Shown here: one piece after another, positions 16,663 to 25,150 of the stretch | Position numbering within the stretch: the stretch's first letter is position 1 | How the letters are laid out: each line of letters opens with the position of its first letter | Assembly: GCA_037446165.1 (NCBI GenBank) | Contig: JBBIJC010000012.1 | Span: 1 to 34,613, forward strand | DNA from: Parasulfuritortus sp037446165 | Lineage (GTDB): Bacteria > Pseudomonadota > Gammaproteobacteria > Burkholderiales > Thiobacillaceae | Reading direction: 5' to 3' | DNA: 34,613 nt | The notes under the pieces: model-generated | The model's database searches: none | The model's input: only the letters and a program-made list of their open reading frames with translations | What the model was told of the DNA's origin: nothing | Program-made: the position numbers and the translations under genes

Positions 16663-18923
16663 TCGCTCAGGAATTGGAAGTTAGTCTGCACATGGCCTTC
16701 ATGACGGCCCGGCAGAAGCGTCATGAATTCATCACCGTCGAACACCTGTTGCTGGCCATGCTGGACAATCCGGCCGCTGCTGAGGTGCTGCGGGCCTGCG
16801 CGGCAGACATCAATGCGCTGCGCGAACAACTCAGCGAATTCATCGAAAAGCATACACCGCTGGTTCCCGGCGAAGACGAAGTGGACACCCAGCCCACGCT
16901 TGGTTTCCAGCGTGTGATCCAGCGGGCGATACTGCATGTTCAGTCTTCCGGCAAGAAGGAAGTCACCGGTGCCAATGTGATGGTGGCCCTGTTCGGGGAA
17001 AAGGACTCCCATGCCCTGCACTTCCTGACCCAACAGGGCCTGACCCGGCTGGACGTGGTCAATTACATATCCCATGGCATTTCCAAGGCGCCACAGGAAA
17101 ACACCCCCGGCAGCGCCCCTGAAGGCACTCACCCTGACAAGGAAGACGAATCGGCCAATGCCTCGCCGCTGGATGCCTATACCACCAACCTCAACACCCA
17201 GGCACTGGCCGGCCGCATCGACCCGCTGATCGGGCGGGAAAAGGAACTTGAGCGGGTCATCCAGACGCTGTGCCGCCGGCGCAAGAACAACCCTTTGCTG
17301 GTCGGCGAAGCTGGCGTTGGCAAGACTGCCATTGCCGAGGGTCTTGCCCGGCGAGTAGTGGAGAACAACATCCCCGATGTGCTGGCCGACTCCACGGTCT
17401 ATTCGCTGGATATGGGCGCGCTGCTGGCCGGAACCAAATACCGGGGCGATTTCGAACAGCGTCTGAAGGCCGTGCTCAAACAACTCACGGCCAATCCCAA
17501 GGCCATCCTGTTCATTGACGAGATCCACACCCTGATCGGCGCCGGCGCAGCCTCGGGCGGCACGCTGGACGCCTCCAATCTGCTCAAGCCGGCCCTGTCT
17601 TCGGGTCAGTTGCGCTGCATCGGCGCCACCACCTACAACGAATATCGCGGCATCTTCGAGAAGGATCACGCCCTCTCCCGACGCTTCCAGAAAGTCGATG
17701 TCAACGAACCCAGCATCGATGAAACCGTCGCTATCCTGCGTGGCCTAAAATCCCGCTTCGAGTTGCACCATGGCGTCAAATACACGAATGGTGCCCTGTC
17801 CACGGCAGCCGAACTCTCCGCACGCTATATCAATGACCGTCATCTGCCGGACAAGGCCATCGACGTCATCGATGAGGCCGGCGCCGCGCAGCGGATCCAG
17901 CCCAAGTCCAAGCAGAAGAAGGTCATCACCAACAAGGACATCGAGGACATCATCGCCAAGATCGCCCGCATTCCGGCCAAGACCGTGGCCGCCGACGAGC
18001 GCAACTCACTGAAGACGCTGGATCGCGACCTGAAGGCCGTGGTTTACGGTCAGGACAAGGCCATTGACGCGCTGGCCAACGCGATCAAGATGTCGCGCTC
18101 CGGCCTGGGTAACCCGCAGAAACCGATCGGCTCCTTCCTGTTCACCGGACCCACTGGCGTTGGCAAGACCGAGGTTGCCCGGCAACTGGCCTACACCCTG
18201 GGCGTGGAACTGATCCGCTTCGACATGTCCGAATACATGGAGCGCCATGCCGTTTCCCGCCTGATCGGCGCCCCTCCGGGCTATGTCGGCTTCGAACAGG
18301 GTGGCCTGCTGACCGAACAGATCACCAAGACGCCCTACGCCGTGCTCTTGCTTGACGAGATCGAGAAGGCCCATCCAGACATCTACAACGTCCTGCTCCA
18401 GGTCATGGACCACGGCACACTGACCGACAACAACGGCCGCAAGGCGGATTTCCGCAACGTGGTGATCATCATGACCACCAACGCCGGCGCCGAAGCGCTG
18501 AACAAGACCAGCATCGGCTTCACCCTGGCTGACAAGAAGGGTGACGAGATGGCCGACATCAAGCGCCAGTTCACGCCGGAGTTCCGCAACCGGCTCGACG
18601 CCACCATTTCCTTCGCCTCACTCGACCAAGAGGTCATCCTCAGGGTGGTGGACAAGTTCCTGATGCAACTCGAAGAACAGCTACATTCACGCAAGGTGGA
18701 GGCCCATTTCACCGATGCGCTGAAAGCCTTCCTGGCGAGAAACGGCTTCGACCCACGGATGGGCGCCCGGCCCATGGCTCGATTGATTCAGGACACCATC
18801 CGCAAAGCCTTGGCCGACGAACTTCTGTTCGGTCGTCTAGCCGAAGGTGGTGAGGTGACTGTTGATCTGGATGCCGATGAGAAGGTCAAACTGGTGTTCG
18901 AGGAAGAACCGGTTCCAGCCTGA
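16659..18923 (+). CDS. clpA: ATP-dependent Clp protease ATP-binding subunit ClpA
   Basis: ClpA is a hexameric AAA+ unfoldase that feeds substrates to ClpP. The 754 residues start with the Clp N-domain (MIAQELEVSLHMAF), which docks ClpS. Two AAA+ modules follow: Walker A GEAGVGKT at 216-223 with Walker B ILFIDEIH, and Walker A GPTGVGKT at 497-504 with Walker B VLLLDEIEKAHP. A ClpP-docking tripeptide IGF is visible in TSIGFTLADK after the second Walker B. No ClpB-type middle domain is present, which fits ClpA. ATG 16659 follows GGAGGA (16647-16652) by six bases; an in-frame GTG at 16638 is less likely. The ATGA overlap ties it to clpS. The convergent tatD stop lies 3 bases after its end. Confidence 0.97.
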   Translation: MIAQELEVSLHMAFMTARQKRHEFITVEHLLLAMLDNPAAAEVLRACAADINALREQLSEFIEKHTPLVPGEDEVDTQPTLGFQRVIQRAILHVQSSGKKEVTGANVMVALFGEKDSHALHFLTQQGLTRLDVVNYISHGISKAPQENTPGSAPEGTHPDKEDESANASPLDAYTTNLNTQALAGRIDPLIGREKELERVIQTLCRRRKNNPLLVGEAGVGKTAIAEGLARRVVENNIPDVLADSTVYSLDMGALLAGTKYRGDFEQRLKAVLKQLTANPKAILFIDEIHTLIGAGAASGGTLDASNLLKPALSSGQLRCIGATTYNEYRGIFEKDHALSRRFQKVDVNEPSIDETVAILRGLKSRFELHHGVKYTNGALSTAAELSARYINDRHLPDKAIDVIDEAGAAQRIQPKSKQKKVITNKDIEDIIAKIARIPAKTVAADERNSLKTLDRDLKAVVYGQDKAIDALANAIKMSRSGLGNPQKPIGSFLFTGPTGVGKTEVARQLAYTLGVELIRFDMSEYMERHAVSRLIGAPPGYVGFEQGGLLTEQITKTPYAVLLLDEIEKAHPDIYNVLLQVMDHGTLTDNNGRKADFRNVVIIMTTNAGAEALNKTSIGFTLADKKGDEMADIKRQFTPEFRNRLDATISFASLDQEVILRVVDKFLMQLEEQLHSRKVEAHFTDALKAFLARNGFDPRMGARPMARLIQDTIRKALADELLFGRLAEGGEVTVDLDADEKVKLVFEEEPVPA

Positions 18924-18926
18924 TTT

Positions 18927-19697
18927 TTATTGCGCTGACTTGAACAGCCGGAAGAAATTCCGGCTGGTTGTTTCGCCCAGTTCGTCCGGTTGCATCCCTC
19001 TTAACCCGGCAATGAATTCCCCCACCTGGCGCACATAGGCGGGCTCATTACGCTTGCCGCGATAGGGCACCGGTGCCAGATAGGGCGAATCGGTCTCGAT
19101 CAGCATCCGGTCCAGTGGCACCTTGCGTGCGACCTCCTGCAAGTCCTTCGCACTCTTGAAGGTAACGATGCCGGAAAACGAAATATAGAAGCCAAGGTCC
19201 AGCGCAGCCTGGGCGACATCCCAGCTTTCGGTAAAGCAATGCATCACCCCGCAGGCCTCTGAAGCGCCTTCTTCGCGCATGATGGCCAGCGTGTCATCGG
19301 CAGCGGAACGGGTATGGATGATCAGTGGCTTGCCCGCCTCACGGGCCGCGCGGATATGCACCCGGAAACGCTCACGCTGCCAGTCCACGGCCTCCCGCGC
19401 CAGGCGATAATAATCCAGGCCGGTTTCGCCGATCGCCACTACCTTGGGGTGGCCAGCCAGCCCGACTAGAGTCGCCACATCGGGCTCGGCGGCCTCCTCG
19501 TGATCCGGGTGGACGCCAACCGAGGCATAGATATTGGCATGAGCCTCGGCCAGGGCCAGGATACGCGGCAGGTTTTCCAGATTGACCGAGACACACAAGG
19601 CATGGCTGACCTCGGCCATCTGCATGCGGTCGAGCAAGGGCTGAGCACCCTCGTTGAAATCAGGAAAATCAATATGGCAGTGGGAGTCGATATACAT
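18927..19697 (-). CDS. tatD: TatD-family metal-dependent hydrolase/DNase
   Basis: This is a TIM-barrel metallo-hydrolase of 256 residues. Characterised TatD enzymes are Mg-dependent 3'-5' exonucleases. Metal-site motifs are HCHID (His6 and His8), VGVHPDHEE, AIGETGLDYY with its ligand glutamate, IHTRSAADD, MHCFTES and IETDSPYLAP. It is the last gene of the pabC-to-pilZ string on this strand, 43 bases after pilZ, an order common in betaproteobacteria, where it is often just called YcfH/TatD. The exact paralog (TatD, YcfH, YjjV) is not certain from sequence; synteny with holB favours YcfH. Confidence 0.9.
   Translation of the reverse strand: MYIDSHCHIDFPDFNEGAQPLLDRMQMAEVSHALCVSVNLENLPRILALAEAHANIYASVGVHPDHEEAAEPDVATLVGLAGHPKVVAIGETGLDYYRLAREAVDWQRERFRVHIRAAREAGKPLIIHTRSAADDTLAIMREEGASEACGVMHCFTESWDVAQAALDLGFYISFSGIVTFKSAKDLQEVARKVPLDRMLIETDSPYLAPVPYRGKRNEPAYVRQVGEFIAGLRGMQPDELGETTSRNFFRLFKSAQ
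18945..18966. repeat. Perfect 9-bp hairpin with GAAA loop at the clpA/tatD junction
   Basis: CAGCCGGAA (18945-18953), loop GAAA, TTCCGGCTG (18958-18966). On the plus strand this is a GNRA-type tetraloop hairpin starting 21 bases after the clpA stop codon, while being entirely inside the last codons of tatD. It may cap or terminate the clpSA transcript without a T-run. On the minus strand the loop is TTTC. Confidence 0.6.
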
Positions 19698-19740
19698 AGG
19701 GGTGGCTGTGATGTATGGAGAGTCGCTTCCCCTCTCGACC

Positions 19741-20109
19741 TTACATCGTATGAGTTGGACGGGTCGCCTTCATGGAGTTGCCGAGGATTCCCTCGATCTT
19801 GGTGCGCACGATCATGGAGGCCTCGTTTTCGTCGAACTGGACACCGATACCCTGCTGCCGGTTGCCTTGTGCGCCGGAGGGCGTGATCCAGATCACCCGG
19901 CCGGAGATCGGCAGCTTGGCCGGATCATCCATCAGAGAGAGCAGCATGTAGACCTGATCGCCCATCTGATGCAATCGAGCAGTGGGAATGAACAGGCCGC
20001 CATGTTTCAGAAACGGCATGTAGGCAGCGTACAGAGCAGTCTTTTCCTTGATGCTCAAGGACAGCATCCCGGCCCGCCCGGCCATTTGCCCTACCGCATT
20101 ATCTTCCAT
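19741..20109 (-). CDS. pilZ: PilZ-domain type IV pilus assembly protein
   Basis: This is a 122-residue PilZ-domain protein of the pilus-assembly class. The segment YAAYMPFLKHGGLFIPT followed by MLLSLMDDP, GRVIWITPSGAQ and QGIGVQF is characteristic of the pilZ gene found between holB and tatD. The c-di-GMP-binding RxxxR arginines before the barrel are missing, as in the founding pilus PilZ proteins, so it is expected to act by protein contacts with the pilus motor/FimX-type partners rather than as a direct c-di-GMP receptor (family knowledge). ATG 20109 overlaps the holB end by 11 bases; a later in-frame ATG is possible. No other pilus gene is in the window. Confidence 0.88.
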   Translation of the reverse strand: MEDNAVGQMAGRAGMLSLSIKEKTALYAAYMPFLKHGGLFIPTARLHQMGDQVYMLLSLMDDPAKLPISGRVIWITPSGAQGNRQQGIGVQFDENEASMIVRTKIEGILGNSMKATRPTHTM

Positions 20110-21094
20110 GCCCGACCCCCATCGTATCCAAATAGCGTAGCAGCCACGATTCTAGCAACAACTGGCCATTCAGCGGGTGTCTGAGCCAACGCCCCGCGCC
20201 AAGTAATTCGCGCTGGAACTGCCACAACACGGCGGGATGCGCTCGCCTGGCCAGTTTTACAAGCCCTGCCTTTTGCTCGGGAAAGTAACGCGGGCTGCCC
20301 GCCGCCTGGATGGCCAACAGGTCATACAACCAGCGCGACAGCCAGCCCCAGCTTTCGTCCAGGCGCTGCTGAAACTCCTGGGCCAGTTGCGACAGGGAAG
20401 ACGCCTCAGGCTCAGCCAGGGCGGCCAGAAAGCGGCGACGCCGTTCGAGACGTTCAGGTTCGGCATAATCCAGGGCCAGCAGCGGGGCACCACCGACTTC
20501 ATCCAGCGCGCCAACCGCCTGTGGCGGTCCATTCTCCGCCAGCCAATCTCTGGCCTGAGCGCGGGCAGGCAGCGCCAGCGCAATCTTGCGGCATCGCGAA
20601 CGCACAGTGGCCAGCAGCCGCCCTGGTTGATGGGTGACCAGGATCAGGAGCACGCCAGCGGGCGGTTCCTCCAGCGTCTTGAGCAGTGCATTGCCTGCCG
20701 CCGGGTTCATCAATTCAGCCGGGTGAATGACCACGACTCGCCAGCCGCCCTGATGGGAAACCAGTCCCATGAAATCGCCGAGTTCCCTGATTTCCCCGAT
20801 GGTGATCAGCTTGCTGGATTTCTTGCCGCTGTCCTCGGCCTTGTCGGTATCGGTCGCGGGCTCCACCAGCCTGAAATCGGGATGAACGTCCTGGTCGAAC
20901 CAGGCGCAAGACTTGCAATGGCCGCATGCCCCCGCTTCGTCAGGCGCTTCGCAAAGCAGCCACTTGGCCATGGCGAGAGCAAACTCCCGCTTGCCTATCC
21001 CTTTTGGGCCGTGCAACAGCAGGGCATGGGGCAGCTGGCTCCGGTCCCGGGTCAGTTCCTGCCAGAGCAGCTGGTTCCAGGGATGAACGCTCAC
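20099..21094 (-). CDS. holB: DNA polymerase III subunit delta-prime
   Basis: This is a clamp-loader subunit of the replicative polymerase. The 331 residues begin with the AAA+ fold: a Walker-A-like GPKGIGKR at 29-36, a four-cysteine zinc module (Cys48, Cys57, Cys60, Cys63), and the SRC sensor-type motif in VRSRCRKI. The start is GTG at 21094 with GGAG five bases upstream. It overlaps the tmk stop by four bases (GTGA) and its own end overlaps pilZ by 11 bases, so it sits inside a translationally coupled string. The tmk-holB pairing is very common in proteobacteria. Confidence 0.94.
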   Translation of the reverse strand: MSVHPWNQLLWQELTRDRSQLPHALLLHGPKGIGKREFALAMAKWLLCEAPDEAGACGHCKSCAWFDQDVHPDFRLVEPATDTDKAEDSGKKSSKLITIGEIRELGDFMGLVSHQGGWRVVVIHPAELMNPAAGNALLKTLEEPPAGVLLILVTHQPGRLLATVRSRCRKIALALPARAQARDWLAENGPPQAVGALDEVGGAPLLALDYAEPERLERRRRFLAALAEPEASSLSQLAQEFQQRLDESWGWLSRWLYDLLAIQAAGSPRYFPEQKAGLVKLARRAHPAVLWQFQRELLGAGRWLRHPLNGQLLLESWLLRYLDTMGVGHGR

Positions 21095-21696
21095 AGCGTC
21101 TCCAGTATGGCGCCCAACTGGGCGCGTACTTCATCCAGTGTCCGACTGCCGTCCACGATCCGGATCCGGTTCGGAAAGCACTCGGCGCGACGCAGGTAAG
21201 CGGCACGGACCCGCGCGTGGAAATCCATTTTCTCCAGTTCAAAACGATCCGGCTCCCGCGCCGCACTCAGGCGCGCCTGGGCGACCTCATTGGCAACGTC
21301 GAACAACAAGGTCAGATCGGGCTGCAGATCACCCTGCACCCAGGTCTCCAGTATGCCCAGCCGCTGTTCCGGCAGCCCGCGGCCACCGCACTGGTAGGCG
21401 AAGCTGGCATCGGTGAAACGGTCCGAGATTACAACCTCGCCGCGGGCCAGGGCCGGCAGGATCACCTGTTCGATGTGCTCACGGCGGGCGGCGAACATGA
21501 TCAGCGCCTCGGTCTCCGGATGCATCGGTGCATGCAGGACAATCTCGCGCAACTGCTCACCGACGGGCGTGCCGCCGGGTTCGCGGGTCAATACCACTAT
21601 CCGCCCCTGGTCACGAAAGTGCTCGGCCAGCCATGGCACATGGCTGCTCTTGCCGGCCCCGTCCACGCCTTCCAGAGTAATGAACAATCCCTTCAT
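21091..21696 (-). CDS. tmk: Thymidylate kinase
   Basis: This enzyme phosphorylates dTMP to dTDP with ATP, a required step of dTTP synthesis. The 201 residues carry the P-loop GVDGAGKS at 10-17, the dTMP-site TREPGGTPVGEQLR, and VISDRFTDASFAYQCGGRGL, in which the DR motif contacts substrate. Its ATG overlaps the mltG stop codon (ATGA) and its stop overlaps the holB GTG start, so it is translated between the two without spacers. Confidence 0.96.
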   Translation of the reverse strand: MKGLFITLEGVDGAGKSSHVPWLAEHFRDQGRIVVLTREPGGTPVGEQLREIVLHAPMHPETEALIMFAARREHIEQVILPALARGEVVISDRFTDASFAYQCGGRGLPEQRLGILETWVQGDLQPDLTLLFDVANEVAQARLSAAREPDRFELEKMDFHARVRAAYLRRAECFPNRIRIVDGSRTLDEVRAQLGAILETL

Positions 21697-22685
21697 GCCC
21701 CGCCCTTTATCTGATAGCGATAGACCGCCCGATTATGCTCTTCCAGGGTATTGGAGAACTGGTGCCGGCCGCTGCCCTTGGCGACAAAATAGAGCGCCTT
21801 GCTGGTAGCCGGATGCAATACCGCCGCAATGGCCTCTTCGCTAGGGAGCGCGATGGGGGTCGGCGGCAGACCATGGCGCGTATAGGTGTTGTAGGGCGTG
21901 TCGGCTTCCAGATCGGTCTTGTGGATCTTTCCGTCGTAGTGGTCACCCAGGCCATAGATAACCGTCGGATCGGTCTGCAAGGGCATGCCGATCCGCAGGC
22001 GATTCATGAAAACGCTGGCGATCAGTGGTCGCTCGTCCGGCGCGCCGGTTTCCTTTTCCACGATCGAGGCCATGATCAGGGCCTGATAGGCTGTTTCGTA
22101 GGGCAGCCCAGCCGCCTTTCCCTGCCACGCGGCATCCAGGCGCTTGCGCATCAGGTCATAGGCCCTGCGGTAGATTTTTATGTCGCTATCGCCGGCATCG
22201 AAATAATACGTGTCAGGGAAGAACAGCCCTTCCGGATTGACCTCGCCCGGCGCCGCGGCCTTGAGGATGTCTGCATCGGTCATCCCCTTGCTGTCATGGC
22301 GGACATCAAGCCGGCCATCCAGCTCGGCACGCATCTGGCGGAAGGTCCAGCCTTCCACGACCGTCAGCTTGCTGAGCTTGGTCTCGCCTGAGGTAATCTT
22401 GTCGAGCAGCTGATAGGGGCTGAGCGGCTTGTCGAGCAGATAGCTGCCCGCCTTGATCTTGTTGGCCTGGCCCAGGACCCGTCCCAAGGCTACGAACGCC
22501 ATGGGGTACTCGATCAGGCCCTTGGCCTCGAAACTGCGGGCAATCGCCTTCAACGAACTGCCCGAGGGAATGGAAAAATCGACGGGGAGTTGCACCGGCT
22601 TGGTCGGCTGGCTGCTGTACCAGCCCAGCCAAGCTACGCTGGCGAGCATCGCCAGCAGCAACAGAGTGCTTAATTTTCTGAACAC
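21693..22685 (-). CDS. mltG: Endolytic murein transglycosylase MltG
   Basis: MltG cleaves nascent peptidoglycan strands in the periplasm and sets glycan length. The 330 residues start with an inner-membrane anchor (hydrophobic stretch about 6-23), then a LysM-like domain (FSIPSGSSLKAIARSF) and the YceG catalytic domain. The catalytic glutamate is Glu210 in MASIVEKETG, equivalent to E218 of the E. coli enzyme, followed by RPLIASVFMNRL and PLQTDPTVIYGLG. Its start overlaps the pabC end by 16 bases and its stop overlaps the tmk start. The pabC-mltG-tmk-holB order is widely conserved in proteobacteria. Confidence 0.95.
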   Translation of the reverse strand: MFRKLSTLLLLAMLASVAWLGWYSSQPTKPVQLPVDFSIPSGSSLKAIARSFEAKGLIEYPMAFVALGRVLGQANKIKAGSYLLDKPLSPYQLLDKITSGETKLSKLTVVEGWTFRQMRAELDGRLDVRHDSKGMTDADILKAAAPGEVNPEGLFFPDTYYFDAGDSDIKIYRRAYDLMRKRLDAAWQGKAAGLPYETAYQALIMASIVEKETGAPDERPLIASVFMNRLRIGMPLQTDPTVIYGLGDHYDGKIHKTDLEADTPYNTYTRHGLPPTPIALPSEEAIAAVLHPATSKALYFVAKGSGRHQFSNTLEEHNRAVYRYQIKGGA

Positions 22686-23482
22686 AGCCTCTCCAGAATG
22701 GCATCAAAATCCTGCGGACGTGACCAATGCCGATCGCCCAATGCAGCCACCCAGCGAACCTGGATCAGGCTGTTGCTGAGCAGTACGGTGTCGGCCGACA
22801 GCACAACATCGAGGCCAAAACCCGACTCGGTCGCACCCAACTGCCGCAACAGCCGGCCACGGGTTACTCCGGCAACACCACACCGGTCGAGGATGGGCGT
22901 CCGCCAGACGCCGGCATGGCGGACGAAAAGATTGCTCATGACCCCGGAAATCGCCTGGCCATCCACGTCGAGCAACAGCCCCTCGTCAATGGCTGGATCA
23001 ACCCACTCCATCCGGGCCAGCACGTTTTCCAGGCGGTTGAGATGCTTGATACCTGCCAGCCGAGGCTGATACCCCAAGCGCAGGTCGCAAAGCTGCAGTC
23101 TTGCACCAGTCTCAGCTACCGGATCAGGAAAGTCGGGCAGCGGGTAAGCGCTGGCAATACGGGTTGGAAACGAGATTTCGGGAAGCCGGTAGCCACGCGG
23201 ACCAGGGCCGCGCGTCACCATCAGCTTCACGACCGCATCGGGCTGGCGCACAGACAGCCAGGCAAGGTCCTGTTCCCAGTCGGTGCGTTTGGGCGCTGTC
23301 AGGCCCAGCCGTTGACAGTCGCTGTCAAGCTTGGCCAGGTGCTCCGGCCACCACATTGGCTGCCCGCCTGCCATCCTGAGCGTGCGGAATACACCGTCGC
23401 CAAAGGCCAGCCCACGATCCATGGGCGAGACCGATGCCTCCGGTGAACCGTTGATCAATACCCACGGTTCAGTCGAAGACAT
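22670..23482 (-). CDS. pabC: Aminodeoxychorismate lyase
   Basis: This is a PLP enzyme of class IV aminotransferase fold that converts 4-amino-4-deoxychorismate to 4-aminobenzoate and pyruvate for folate synthesis. The 270 residues begin with INGSPEASVSPMDRGLAFGDGVF, typical of the family. The PLP lysine is Lys146 in AGIKHLNRLENVLAR, and DEGLLLDVDGQAISG follows. The start lies 44 bases after the fabF stop, and the 3' end overlaps mltG by 16 bases. Branched-chain or D-amino-acid transaminases share the fold, but the fabF-pabC-mltG order supports PabC. Confidence 0.92.
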   Translation of the reverse strand: MSSTEPWVLINGSPEASVSPMDRGLAFGDGVFRTLRMAGGQPMWWPEHLAKLDSDCQRLGLTAPKRTDWEQDLAWLSVRQPDAVVKLMVTRGPGPRGYRLPEISFPTRIASAYPLPDFPDPVAETGARLQLCDLRLGYQPRLAGIKHLNRLENVLARMEWVDPAIDEGLLLDVDGQAISGVMSNLFVRHAGVWRTPILDRCGVAGVTRGRLLRQLGATESGFGLDVVLSADTVLLSNSLIQVRWVAALGDRHWSRPQDFDAILERLCSEN

Positions 23483-23526
23483 GGTCTAAAGGGAGATGGG
23501 CCGGACGGAAAGGGTCCGGCATCGGA

Positions 23527-24765
23527 TCAAATCCGACGGAAAACCACGCTACCGTTGGTGCCACCAAAACCGAAGGAGTTGGACACCGCGACATTGACCT
23601 TGGCCTGGCGCGCCGTATTGGGCACGTAGTCCAGATCGCAGCCCTCGCCCGGTTCATGCAGATTGATGGTCGGCGGAACAGCCTGATTGGCCACGATGAG
23701 TGAAGAGAATACAGCTTCAACACCACCTGCCGCACCGAGCAGATGCCCGGTCATGGACTTGGTGGAGGTAACCATGGCCTTGTAGGCATGGTCGCCAAGC
23801 ACCAGCTTGACCGCCTTGGTTTCGGCCAGATCGCCCAGCGGCGTCGATGTGCCGTGAGCGTTGATGTAGTCCACTTCATCGGGATTGAGGCCCGCGCTTC
23901 GGAGGGCATTCTTCAGGGTACGCGCCGCACCCGAGCCATCTTCCGTCGGGGCCGTCATGTGATACGCATCCGCGCCCTTGCCATAACCGGCCAGTTCGCA
24001 GTAGATCCGGGCACCACGTGCCTTGGCGTGCTCATACTCTTCGAGCACCAGCACGCCCGCGCCCTCACCCAATACGAAGCCATCACGATCCTTGTCCCAG
24101 GGGCGACTGGCCCCGGCAGGATCGTCATTGCGCGTGGATAGCGCACGGGCAGCCGAGAAACCGCCCACTGCCAACGGACAAACCGTCGCCTCTGCGCCAC
24201 CTGCCACCATCACGTCGGCATCGCCATATTCGATCATCCGGGCCGACTCGCCGATGGCATGCGTGCCCGTGGTACAGGCCGTGACCACCGCCAGGTTGGG
24301 CCCTTGCAGGCCGAACATGATGGAAAGGTTGCCGGAGATCATGTTGATGATGGAACCGGGGATGAAGAACGGAGAAATCTTCCGAGGGCCATCCGCCGCA
24401 TAGGTCGCATGGGTTTCCTCGATCAGCGGCAGACCGCCGATGCCGGAACCGATGTTGACCCCGATCCGCTCGCGATTGGCATCGGTGATCTCGATGCCGG
24501 AATCCTTGATGGCATCGATGCCGGCCGCCAGACCATAATGGATGAAGGTATCCATACGGCGGGCATCCTTGGCCGTCAGATACTTCGTCACCTCGAAACC
24601 CTGGACCTCGCCGGCAATCTGGGAGGCCATGGCCGATGCATCAAACTTGCTGATGCGGACGATACCGGAACGGCCAGCCAGCAGATTCTGCCAGGCCTCG
24701 GCCACGGAATTGCCGACCGGAGAGATGATCCCCAGGCCGGTAACAACAACTCTGCGCTTGGACAA
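23527..24765 (-). CDS. fabF: 3-oxoacyl-ACP synthase II
   Basis: FabF condenses malonyl-ACP with acyl-ACP during fatty acid elongation and also makes cis-vaccenate at low temperature. The 412 residues contain the catalytic triad Cys164 (VVTACTTGTH), His304 (NAHGTSTPLGD) and His341 (SMTGHLLGAAGG). It begins 22 bases after acpP, its carrier protein, as in the standard fab cluster. Confidence 0.97.
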   Translation of the reverse strand: MSKRRVVVTGLGIISPVGNSVAEAWQNLLAGRSGIVRISKFDASAMASQIAGEVQGFEVTKYLTAKDARRMDTFIHYGLAAGIDAIKDSGIEITDANRERIGVNIGSGIGGLPLIEETHATYAADGPRKISPFFIPGSIINMISGNLSIMFGLQGPNLAVVTACTTGTHAIGESARMIEYGDADVMVAGGAEATVCPLAVGGFSAARALSTRNDDPAGASRPWDKDRDGFVLGEGAGVLVLEEYEHAKARGARIYCELAGYGKGADAYHMTAPTEDGSGAARTLKNALRSAGLNPDEVDYINAHGTSTPLGDLAETKAVKLVLGDHAYKAMVTSTKSMTGHLLGAAGGVEAVFSSLIVANQAVPPTINLHEPGEGCDLDYVPNTARQAKVNVAVSNSFGFGGTNGSVVFRRI

Positions 24766-24787
24766 TGGAACTCCTAAGCGGTTGAAC

Positions 24788-25024
24788 TCAGCCCAGATGG
24801 GCGGTGACGTAGTCTACGGCTTGCTGAACGGTGGTGATCTTTTCTGCTTCTTCGTCAGGGATTTCGCACTCGAATTCTTCTTCCAGTGCCATCACCAGTT
24901 CCACCGTGTCGAGAGAGTCGGCACCCAGATCGTTGACGAAGGAGGATTCCAGTTTGACATCCGCTTCGTTGGCGCCCAGTTGCTCGGCTACGATTTTCTT
25001 GACACGCTGCTCGATATCGCTCAT
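24788..25024 (-). CDS. acpP: Acyl carrier protein
   Basis: This is a 78-residue acidic carrier whose Ser37, in GADSLDTVELVMALEEEF, receives the 4'-phosphopantetheine arm. The sequence shows the four-helix ACP pattern. A GGGAG ribosome site lies ten bases before the ATG. It has a convincing promoter of its own in the 126-base spacer after fabG, fitting its need to be far more abundant than the enzymes around it. Confidence 0.98.
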   Translation of the reverse strand: MSDIEQRVKKIVAEQLGANEADVKLESSFVNDLGADSLDTVELVMALEEEFECEIPDEEAEKITTVQQAVDYVTAHLG

Positions 25025-25104
25025 TTACGTAAAACTCCCTAAAGGGTAAGGAAAGGCCCTGATACTGAAATTGCAGTCAATCAGGACCGCTGAAAAACCA
25101 TGGC

Positions 25105-25133
25105 ATTCTAGCAAATTCGGCTGGTCCGGTGAA
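25105..25133 (-). promoter_or_regulatory. Promoter for acpP (extended -10)
   Basis: On the minus strand TTCACC (25133-25128) and TAGAAT (25110-25105) are 17 bases apart, and the -10 is preceded by TGC, giving an extended -10. The predicted start near 25098 leaves a leader of about 75 bases before the acpP ATG. Confidence 0.6.
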
Positions 25134-25150
25134 TTCGCCAAAAAGCCTTT

